Assembly (NCBI RefSeq): GCF_004324835.1
Contig: NW_021163281.1
Coordinates: forward strand, 1-64,000
DNA length: 64,000 nt
Direction of reading: 5' to 3'
From: Dendronephthya gigantea
Lineage: Eukaryota; Cnidaria; Anthozoa; Malacalcyonacea; Nephtheidae
Both the position numbers and the translations under genes were made by a program. The notes beneath the pieces were generated by a model. The model was given only the letters and a program-made list of their open reading frames with translations, did not search any database and was not told where the DNA came from. Numbering within the stretch: position 1 is the first letter of the stretch; every line of letters begins with the position of its first letter. Positions 11,701 through 23,700 of the stretch are shown in pieces.

Positions 11701-14700
11701 TTTAACTGACCCCACATTGTTGGTCAATAATACAATAGCCTTTGCCACGTTGTTTTTTACGTTTATAACCTTGCTTGAGTGAGTGAAGTGAAGTGAATAA
11801 TATACTTAGTACTACTTACTTTAGGGATTAAACCGCTCCTTTAGGCCTTGAGACACGCAGTTAAAAACAAACGTTTGATAGATGATGTATGTTCTGTAGT
11901 TTGAGGGTTTAATATAGAGCTGCAGTTCCGGGATATTAAATTTCATTAAAATTACGGCATCCACAGACCACAGAGAGTGTTTGTTAAAATTATAGTTTTG
12001 TAGCTTGTATTTTTACCAATTCCCAGGGGCCGGTTGTATTAAGCCTGTTTAGCTTAAACGGTAGTTAAGTTCAAAATAGAAAGCAAGTCTATCGTTTTAT
12101 TCAACAAGCAAACAAAATGTGTTTACCCTTAAATACTAAGATACTGTTTACAACTACATATTCAGTGCATAATATTCAAGTTGACTCATTCAAGAGAGAT
12201 GTAAGAGTGTTAATTTAATTTTGACTTATCCACCGTTTAACTGAGCTAAACGGGCTTGATACAACCAGCCCTAAAGCTATTGTTGAGCAAATGCTATCGA
12301 TTATTATGTACTGGTTTGGTATGTAAAAGAAAACCGCATTTCAACGTTTCAGTTCAGTTTCAAGCCTTGGCTAAAATTCCTAAGCATCTTCGTATATTCG
12401 GATTTCGGCATTGCGACATTCCACAATTTTGGGGATGTGGGACCGGTTGTTCGAAAGGCGTTTAGCTTTTAACGGTGGATAAGTTCAAAATGGAAAACAA
12501 AATGATCTATTTATTGAACAACTGAGCTGAAATATTTCGATTTAAATAGTTTAATTTTCAATAGAAGTACGTATATAATGCATAAGATGTAGGTTCAGTC
12601 ATTCACAAGATGTATGACTTTGGCTTATCCACCGTTTAAGCTAAATGCCTTTCGAACAACTGTCCCCATATAGTTAATGAAATGAAAAGCTGTGAAAGTC
12701 AAAGTTAAAAATTCCCACCGGCTTTTTGACACCTTGCTAAACTGACGGCTGAGATACTGTGGCTAAACCTAAGTGTTGCAGATTGTGACATCACATTTGC
12801 GTCGGGGTTTCTAAATTATTCAAAGAGGGTTGCTGCGCCAAAACTGTGTAGCCAGAGGTAGGAAACCTGGATCTAAAATTGATTTCTCATTTACTATATT
12901 TTTTTCAAAAAATTATGCTATTAACAACACATTGCTACTTTTGAAGACCCACACAGATCAATATTATATCTCACAGTTTATCTTAGTCGACTTTATCTTA
13001 ATCCTAACCCAATGTTGTGTACAACCTGAGCCTAATTCATGTCCATTTATTGAAAGCGAAAAATGAAACTCAATTAAACTCAGTTATACGTATTTCCGTG
13101 AGACAAATGATAAGTAAAATCACATTTATTAAACAATATTTTGATGCTAAAGCATACATTATTTTCAGATTATGGTAATTACGTTTATTTTCCATTGGTT
13201 ATAACAGTTTTTGTCCCATCAGCAAGTTTTGCTCAAGCATGCTTAAGTTAACTGAATGAATTATATAAAATTACATAAATTCTATCTAAATTTCTATCAT
13301 TTGTAAATTGATTAAACAATTTACACAAAAAAGAATATTATAGACAAAACTGACATGACTTTATCTTGCTACTATTACAAGAATCAATTTTATTTATTAT
13401 CGACATGTTATTTATTGGATAAATTACTAGGCAGCTCCAGTTTATTAATACGCAGTTTGTTACCAAACAGCTGCAGTAGTCCAGCATCTTGCCTCGTGCA
13501 TTTCTGGAAGTTCTTCCCAGCTGTATCTGTCAAATCTAAAACTTTCCACAGACTTCAAGGCATTTCCTCTTTCATCCTGGCCTCCCATCACGATCACGGT
13601 GTCTCTGACAACTGCAGCCACACATCCTCGCCTCATGTACTTCATGTCAGGAAGCATGTGACTCTTCTGGGTCTTGATGTTGTAAATTAAAACTGTGCTT
13701 AATGCTTTGCCTTCACTGTCACCACCACCCATTATGATGACGTTATCTTCACCCCACTTGACTGTGGTCATGTTACTCACAGGGTAGGGGAGGGGAGCCA
13801 ACTCCTGACATTCCTTCTTATTTATATCAAACATCAGAACACTTTTGAAGGTTGAGTCATAGGAAAAGCGTCTTCTTCCTCCAACTATCAAAATCTTGTC
13901 ATCAAATATTGCGACGCCATGAAACCATCTTCCCTCTGGCAAGATTGACAACAGTTTACAGGTGTAAGGTGGGACAAGGGAGATCTCAATAATTTTATTG
14001 GAAGGTGCAGTTGATTTCGAAAGTAAAAGCTTTCTACGATCATGACCAGCAATCAATATCAACCGTCCTTGATAAAGAACAGTGCAGTGTCCCACAGGTG
14101 ACCCAGCCCCAGGTAACTCAACAGGAACATCTTCCCACTCTGCTCTGGACTGGTCAACTTGAGCATCGTCCAGTGATAACTTTACCATCGGCGTCTTATA
14201 TGAAGATCCCAAAACAAATAAATGATTGTTGTGAACGAACAAGGTTGCTCCAGGGAGACATTCTATCATTGGCTGTAGTCGTGTCCAGGTCCCGCTCGCC
14301 AGGCTGAACATTTCTACCGATGTTGACGTCGATTCGTCGCCTCCAGCAACAATGATTTTCGGTTCCCTGTCCTTTCCATCAGCTTTTGGAATTCCTTTCT
14401 TCAGTTGCTTCGTGATCTCATTCAAACATTTCTTCACTTCAACATTGTCCGCTTCCAGCCGACGATTGCTTTCTTCCTGCTTCTCTAGTTGTTCTTGAAC
14501 CAACTTTTCAACTTTTGAAACATTTTCCTCAATAGCGGCGACCTTCGCTTCATTTCTTTCCAACTTTACATTAATCGATGCCAAGTTAACTTTGAAGACA
14601 TCCATCTCTCGTTTTATGTCATTACAACTATGACATTTAACTCTGCGTTGTTCACACACAGCTGTTTCATGACGAAGTAAATCTTGTTTGTCGACTTCCC

Positions 14701-17700
14701 GTCCACAACCTTCATTCGAGCAGAATGCTGGAGCAAACCCACACTCTGCAACATGCTTTTCAAGACCTTCCAACTCAATAAATCTTTCACAACCACGGTT
14801 GAAGAATTCACAACGGATCTTAAGTTCAGAAAGCAAATTCGCTACGGTACGATTCACTTTCAAAGTATCGACAGTGAGTGGTTCCATACATGTCGGGCAT
14901 GTCTGAGAGTACATGAGATGTCTGGTGATACAACCACGACAAAATACATGTTCATTATGGCGACACATGACCGGGTCTTTGATGACATTGGTGCAAATGA
15001 TACAGTGCAAGGTCTGGCTGACAATCTGTTCAAAGCGTTCATCATCGTAACCTGTGTCGTACGAGACAAATTTCGATGCCGCCATTTCAAAACAATCAAT
15101 AGCGTTCAAAGATCGTCGCTCACATTTTTGAACCAGTAGAATATAAAACTGCAAATTAAGAAATTAATCATTACAACAAAATTAAACGGAATCTTTCGAT
15201 GTATACTCTCCTAAATTTTTATTCAACAATAGTTCTGCATCAATAATCGTTGCCACGTCAGTTTATCACTTCTCTTAGTTTGTAAATATCTAACACTCCG
15301 AAAAATCACAAACTTACCTTTGTTAAGATTACCAGGATATGGCTACTTGCCTTCAAAGTCACTGCAACTATAATTTAAGCGACTAAACGACTTTAAGAAA
15401 GCTCTGCCTTAATGAGAGATTCGCGATAAGCCTTGTCTCAGTTTCTGTTTTAAAGCAACCCTAATTCCTGAATGTTAATTTTGCAATTCCTCACGAAGGA
15501 CTCCTGCAGAGATGTTTCGTAAGGGCTGTTTTTTTACTGTCATATTTTCTATACATATACATACTGCACTTGCACCCACGTAAAAAGTGTAAAACCTATA
15601 TAGGTTCATGAGTCTTACATGAAGTATTTATTGTTCGTTTAAGTAAATTAGCTTGTAGGTACACCACGTAAGAATTTAATACTACAAAGCTTTCGGTCCG
15701 TTAACCCGGGCCTTCATCAGTGCAATTACTGTACGAGGAAGAAAGCCCGGGTTAATGGACCGGAAGCTTTGCAGTATTAAATACTTGCGTGATGTATACC
15801 CACAAGCTAATTTACTTATTTGATGTCACCATGCAAACGTATACAAGAATATTCTTCATTTGTTTGGCGAGTGTCGTTAAATCGACGTTTAAAAAGTTCC
15901 TGATAACTAACAAAAACCCAAATTTTAACTATCACTTCTTCTACAGTAAACAGGCTTTGACTTTCCCCAGACGTCGAGTTCTTTGTTGTATTTTCTATCA
16001 AAATCACACACCACTAGCAAAAAAGTAGCCGTTGCATGAGGTTATTTTTTAGGTACAAATCGGTATTAAACCTTACAATTATACCTTTAGTCGACTTCAT
16101 GTTAATCCTAACCCAATGTTGTGTTCAACCTGAGCCTAATTTGTGTTCATTTGTTGCCTAATTCTAATATAAGAGTTTATTTACTAAAATCACTCTTCGA
16201 AATTCCGTCTGTACTCGTGGTAAAATTCAGTTTTTACCAAACAGCTGCGGTGGCCTCGTATCTTGCCTCGTGCATTTCTGGAAGTTCTTCCCAGCTGTAT
16301 CTGTCAAATCTAAAACTTTCCACAGACTTCAAGGCATTTCCTCTTTCATCCTGGCCTCCCATCACGATCACGGTGTCTCTGACAACTGCAGCCACACATC
16401 CTTTCCTCTTGTACTTCATGTCAGGAAGCATGTGACTCTTCTGGTCTTGATGTTGTAAATTAAAACTGTGCTTAATGCTTTGTGGTTACTGTCGACACCA
16501 CCCATTATGATGACGTTATCTTCACTCCACTTGACTGTGGCCATTTGACTCACGGGGTAGGGGAGGGAGCCAACTCCTGACATTCATTTTTTATGATGTC
16601 ACACATAAGAACATTTCTGGGAATCGATTTATGGAAATGTTCTCCCTTCCTCCAACAATCAGGATCTTGTCACCAAACAGGGCAGCACCATGAAGATATC
16701 TCCCTTGTGGCATGGTCGACAACACTTTAATGGTGTAAGGTGCAGCGAGAGAAATCTCAGTAATTCTGTCAGAAGATTCATATGTAACTCTATGAAATCC
16801 ACCAATCACGAGCAACCCTCCAAGATATAGAACACTGCAGTGCTATACAATGATCCAGGTAACTCGGCAGGAACGATTTCCCACTTGGCTGTGGACTGGT
16901 CAATTTGAGCATCGGTCCAATGATAACTTCTCCAAAGATGTCTTTCTCCAACCCCAGGATGAATAACTGATTGTTGTGCACAAATGAAGTCGCTCCTTCG
17001 CGATGCTCTCTCATTGCCTGTTAGTGGAGTCCAGGTCCCACTCGCCAGATTGAACATTTCCACCGATCCAGACTCCTCGCCTCCAGCAACAACAACTTTC
17101 GGTTCTCTGTCCATTCCATCAGCTTTTGGAATTCCTTTCTTCAGTTGCTTCGTGATTTCATTCAAACATTTCTTCACTTCAACATTGTCCGCTTCCAGCC
17201 GACGATTGCTTTCTTCCTGCTTCTCTAGTTGTTCTTGAACCAACTTTTCAACTTTTGAAACATTTTCCTCAATAGCGGCGACCTTCGCTTCATTTCTGTC
17301 CAATTTTTCATTGATCGATGCCAAGTTTACTTTAATGATATTCATTTCATCGCCTTTCACTACGCGTAGTTCACACACAGCTGTTTCATGATGAAGTAAA
17401 TCTTGCTTGTTGACTTCCCGTCCACAACCTTCATTCGAGCAGAATGCTGGAGCAAACCCACACTCTGCAACGTGCTTTTCAAGATCTCCCAACTCAATAA
17501 ATCTTTCACAACCACGGTCAAATAACTCACAACGGATCTTAAGTTCAGAAATTAAGTTCGCTATGTTACGAGGCACTTTCAGAGTATCGACAGTGAGTGG
17601 TTCTATACATGTCGGGCATGTCTGAGAGTACATGAGATGTCTGGTGATACAACCACGACAAAATACATGTTCATTATGGCGACACATGACTGGGTCTTTG

Positions 17701-20700
17701 ATGACATTCGTACAAATGATACAGTGCAAGGTCTTGCTGACAATCTGTTCAAAGCGTTCATCATCGTAACCTGTGTCGTACGAGGCAAATCTCGATGCGG
17801 CCATTTCAAAACCCTCGCATTTTACTCACATTTCTGAACCAGCACAGTATAAAGCTATGAGTCAAAGGATTGAAATTTGAAACAGTAATGAAAACTGATC
17901 TCATGCAGATAGCTTATAGCCTCTCGAGATCTCTTTGTTTATAAATAATGTGAATATAGTAAATTATCTACTTACTTTGGGTAAAATGATGAATTGGCGT
18001 CGATTTCGGGACTAATCGACACTTTGAAAAGCACAGTTGAAGCGCTCAATTTGAGGGTTTAATTACACATCAGTATACAGCTTCAGTTCCGAGATAGTGA
18101 ATATCTTCGAATTTGCGACATTCGATTCTCACTTGACCCATACTAATAATAATAATGTGACAGTTTGTAATTCTATCCTTTTAATAGTATTTGGTTGAGT
18201 TGAAATTGCGATATTTCACAAACTTATTTTTTATTCGTTTCTTATATGAAATACTTCGCTATTATAAACATACAGCTTCTCGTTACTGACAAAACGTGCA
18301 CAGAGACACTGTTGAGTTGATGCCAGGTACTTAAGCTCCTTCCGTTTAAATATCATCTGCATTTTTACATCGTATTGAAACGTGTTGACGAGCCATTGAA
18401 CCAGTCAAACTTTTAAACTCAGACTAGATGAGCTAAGTCTGTGTTTACAAAGGTTGAACAGAGTTGATAAATGTTGTTGTTGAGGGTTTGCATCAACCCG
18501 GTCAGTTTTAACTGGAGCGCGCATACATTTCTACCTTGATTTGGAAAGACCCGCAGGGCGTGAAGGTGATTATATACAGGGCGCTTATATGATTATATAC
18601 AGGGTGCTTATATACTATATGTAGTATATAAGCGCCCTGATTATATATGGATATCGTATGCTTGCTGAAGTGACTGTATTTTTAAAATCAATTTCTTTAT
18701 TTGCAAACGGTTTTATATACTTTTATATATTGTAAGTTTAACTCTCCCAAATTTTATCCTAACTGTTAACTTAATTGTTATCTTGATCTAATCCGTGATC
18801 CCAATCCCGATTAAATATCTAATCTAATCCAAGCTTTAATTAAAGCCTTATCTTGTGCTGTCATTTATTGGTTAAAATGGTGAAAATCGTTTCTCGAATC
18901 TGAATAATTTATGTATCAGATTTATTGGTGGCATATTTGTATATCATTTTTATATTACATATTGGTGGCATATTTGTGTATCATTTTTATATTACATATA
19001 CTGACTAAACAGAAAATAATATGCACAGTATATATTTACTTTTAACATACAGCAGCCGTAGCAATGCATCTTGCTTCATGCATTTCTGGAAGTTCTTCCC
19101 AGCTGTATCTATCAAATCTAAAACTTTCCACAGACTTCAAGTTATTTCTACCATCCTGGCCTCCCATCACGACCACAGTGTCTCTGACAACTGCGGCCAC
19201 ACATCCTTTCCTCTTGTACTTCATGTCTGGAAGCATGTGACTCTTCTGGGTCTTGATGTTGTAGATTAAGACTTTGCTTAACGCTTTGTCGTTACTGTCA
19301 GCGCCACCCATTATGATGACGTTATCTTCACCCCACTTAACTGTGGCCATTTGACTCACGGGGTAGGGGAGGGGAGCCAACTCCTTAAATTCATTTTTAA
19401 TGATGTCATACATCAGAACATTTTGAAGTGTTGACGAATTGAATAGGGTCTTCATTCCTCCAATGATCAGAATCTTATCACCAAATATCGCAACGCCGTG
19501 GAAGTATCGTGTCTGAGGCATTCTAGACAACAGTTTCCTGGGATAAGGAGGGACAAGTGAGATCTCAGTAATTCTATCCGAAGATGTACTTGTACATCCA
19601 TCATAACCACCAATCAGTATCAACCGTCCCAGATGAATCACGCTACAGAGGGCATACAATGATCCTGGTAACTCCGCACAAACAATTTCCCACTTGGCTA
19701 TGGACTTGTCACTTAGAGCAACGTCCAATGACACCTTCTCCATGGAAGTCTTGCCAAAACCTCCCAAAATGAATAATTGATTGTTGTAGACAAACGAAAA
19801 GGCTCCACTGTGACGTTCTCTGGTCCCCTGTAGTCGTGTCCAAGTCCCGCTCGCCAGGCTGAACATTTCTACCGATGTTGACGTCGATTCGTCACCTCCA
19901 GCAACAATGATTCTCGGTTCTCTGTCCTTTCCATCAGCGTTTGCAATTCCTTTCTTCAGTTGCTTCGTGATCTCATTCAAACATTTCTTCATTTCAACAT
20001 TGTCCGCTTCAAGCCGTCGATTGGTTTTTTGGACAAGTTCAAGTTTTGAAACAACATTTTCCTCGAGAGTTGTTATTTTCGCGTCGTTTCTCTCGTAATG
20101 CTTCTCAATTCTTTCGAATTTTCCATTGATCGATGCCAGGTTAGCTTTGACGACATTCACTTCATGACTTATGTCATTACAACTATGACATTTAACCCTG
20201 CGTTGTTCACACACAGCTGTTTCATGATGAAGTAAATCTTGCTTGTTGACTTCCACTCCACAACCTTCATTCGAGCAGAATGCTGGACCAAACCCACAGT
20301 CTACAACGTGCTTTTCAAGATCTCCTAGCAGAATGAATCTCTCACAACCGCGGTCGAAGAATTCACAACGGATCTTAAGTTCAGAAAGCAAGTTCGCTAT
20401 GTTACGAGGAACTTTCAGAGTATCGACAGTGAGTGGTTCCATACATGTCGGGCATGTCTGAGAGTTCATGAGATGTCTGGTGATACAACCACAACAAAAT
20501 ACATGTTCATTATGGCGACACATGACCGGATCTTTGATGACATTCGTACAAATGATACAGTGCAAGGTCTGGCTGACAATCTGTTCAAAGCGTTCATCAT
20601 CGTAACCAGTTTCGTACGAGGCAAATCTCGATGTCGCCATTTCGAAAGAATGTTCTTATTTTCGCTCACATATTTCGTAATGTGTCAAGATGTGAATCAG

Positions 20701-23700
20701 AAGATTAGCCACCTGTAAGTCAAAAAACACAGCATAAATTGCTTTCCTGAATTGTCATTTTAACAACAATTCTGCATTAATCCGTATAATTGTTGTGAAC
20801 TCTGTCATCATTACCCGTGGTTTGTCATAGGTAAATCGCTAGGATAAATCATGAGCTTACCTTCTTTAAAATTACTATTGGCTAGAAAATGGTAAATTAC
20901 TTTCTAAATCGTCCGCGGCGTTTTATGAAAATTTCCAAATACGTTTCTTTGCTTCAAAGCGACCTTTAGTATACAATCCCAGTGTTTTGATTTGAGAGTT
21001 ATATATTGAAACGCTACGAAGACTTCCTGCATATCTGCATGATAGAATTCTTTGATATTGTGCTTGTACACATCCTGTTCTGGCTTCCTGCAGAGACGAT
21101 TTCTTACAATTACACAATTACATATTATTTGACATGATCGAAACCGCAGGTGGCGGATACCGGCTACGCGATAAAACCTAACGGAAAATTTGTTAACATT
21201 GATGGTTATCAGTCAAAATTTAGTCCTATTTTGTGCAGTTGTATGAGACCTATTTGTCTTATGGCGTATATAAAGCAAACTGACATGTTGTTTTAGCTTT
21301 TTTTCCAAATACTTGCTTGAATGAACCAGGCGAGAATCGTAATCATGATAAAAAAAAATGATATACATATAGCTAATATAATATAATAATAAACATACAA
21401 TTTATGAGTGAATTGCTAGCATGTCTTTCTTAACATAGACCTAGACTAACCTGTGTTGAATGGACGAGGTACACCCGTTTCAAAACTTTAAATCAGCCAC
21501 ACACAACACACGTATCTCCAAAAAACAATGTATTTTAATAATGTAAATTGAGCTTTTTATAGAACGATCTAACCCCCCCCTCGTTATGCTCGCAAAGAGG
21601 CATGGGAAGGTTTTAAAATTACCCTTTTTTCAAACAATGTTTGGGTCTGTTTGGTCTGTTGACAATTTGAGGATCAGATGGTGCATCTATTATACTATTA
21701 TCTCGTTTATGACAATGTATAATTGCTTTAAGGCCATGTCACACAGTTTTTCTTGCAACTTGAAATACAATTCTACTTTGAAGTGATGTAAATTAGTGAA
21801 GAGTCTTGAAAATGTGAGTGTAAGATACGCCATCGAGTGTAATAAAGACAAGAATCTTGGTAGTTGCCAAATTTATATCTTTCAAAAGAAGAATTGCATT
21901 GCAAGTTGCAGGAAAAATTGCACCGTGTAACAGGGCCTTTAACAAGTGTAAATGGATTTTTTCTATTCGTAATATTTACAGCTTACTGCCGTAGCGCAGT
22001 GTCGTGCTTCATTCATTTCCTGAAGTTCCTGCCACGAATTACTTTCAAATGAGAATTTTTCCACCGATTTTAAGCAATTTTCGTCTTCGTCATTTCCCCC
22101 CATGACGATCACGGTGTCTCTGACAACCACAGCCACACATCCTCTTCTCTTGTACTTCATGTCTGGTAACATTTCGCTCTTCTGCGATCGGATGTTGTAC
22201 ATGAGAACCTTGTTTAATGCACGTCGATTTCTATCAACACCGCCAAGTATGATGACGTTATCTTCACCCCACTTAACTGTGGCCATTTCAGTCACGGGGT
22301 AGGGGAGGGGAGCCAACTCCTCCGGCTGAATTTCATTCTTAGTGATGTCATACATGATGACACTTTTGAGAGTTGCGTTCCTTCGAATGCCATATCTTCC
22401 ACCGACAATCAGAATCTTGTCATGAAACAATGCAACACCATGGTAACATCTTCCCTGTGGCATGGTCGACAACGGGTTCATGGTGTAAGGAGAAACAAGA
22501 GAAATCTCAGTGATGCTATTGGCATATACATTCTGACCAAAACCACCAATCATTATCAACCTTCCATCATAAATAACACTGCGATTACCCACCAAAGGTC
22601 TAGGTAACCTAACAGGAATATCTTCCCAAGGTATGGAATGGTCGTAAACCACAAGGGATGTTAATTTTTCACTGGATCTTGTTGGAAAGCCTCCAATGAC
22701 TACCATTTGTCCTTGGTGAACAACAGAAGACGCGTCACTACGACTTTGTCTCAACGACGCTAGCGGCGTCCAAGTTCCTTGGGAGGGTTGGAACATCTCC
22801 ACAGAACTTAACGCGTTTCCTTGGTTCTCACCTCCGGCAACAATAACAACCGACTCTTCGTGTAATGCGCTATGTCGCTCCTCACGTTTTTTAAGAAGCT
22901 GTTTGAAGTCTGTTGTGACATCCTGCGAATCATTGCTGCTTCTTCCAAGTTGTTTAAACAAATGCGCGAAATCAGCACATTCAACTGGTACGTGGAACTT
23001 TGTACTACACTCTAAAGTGTCTAAAGTGCTCCGTGATAAACGTCTCAGATCACTCTCTAAACGTCTCAGATCACTTTCTAAACGTCTCAGATCACTATCT
23101 CGTGCAATTCGTGAAACTCTGCGGCGTTCACGCTCGGCTATTTCATGCTCAACTTCATGATCAGATAAATCTTGTCTATTCACTATGGCGTTACGCCAAA
23201 GACATTCCTCTGGAGCAAACCCACACTCTGCAACATGCTTTTCAAGATCTCTCAGTTCAACAAACTCCGTGCAACCACGGTCGAAGAAATCGCATCGAAT
23301 TTTTAATTCAGACAGTAAGTTCGTCACATTTTGAGGTACTTGGGCCAGAGAATCGCCAGTGAGTGGTTCCATACATGTCGGGCATGTCTGAGAGTTCATG
23401 AGATGTCTGGTGATACAACCACGACAATATATGTGTTCATTATGGCGACACATGACCGGGTCTTTGAGGACATTGTGACAAATTTGACAATGCAACGCCG
23501 GGCTGACAACTTGTTCAAAGCGTTCATCTTCATAACCAGTATTGTATTCCGCGTCCTTTCTGGCCATTTCAACTCAAAACAGTTATTTAATGGCCGTCAT
23601 TAGCGTTCCTCGTTACGGTTTTGCTGGTTTTAGGTTTCGATTTTAACTTCCTACATTGTTATTCACCAGCAGTTCTGCATCAATGGTCCTTGCCACGTCA

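Noticed and set aside
13460-15154. Longer N-terminus of copy B starting at 15154
   Set aside because: The extra 23 residues lie in the 5' UTR, cross the inferred splice acceptor and are absent from the paralogues.
11004-23603. Plus-strand reading frames of 60-150 codons across the RING-Kelch cluster
   Set aside because: All are antisense shadows of the conserved minus-strand genes and repeat in each paralogue for that reason.
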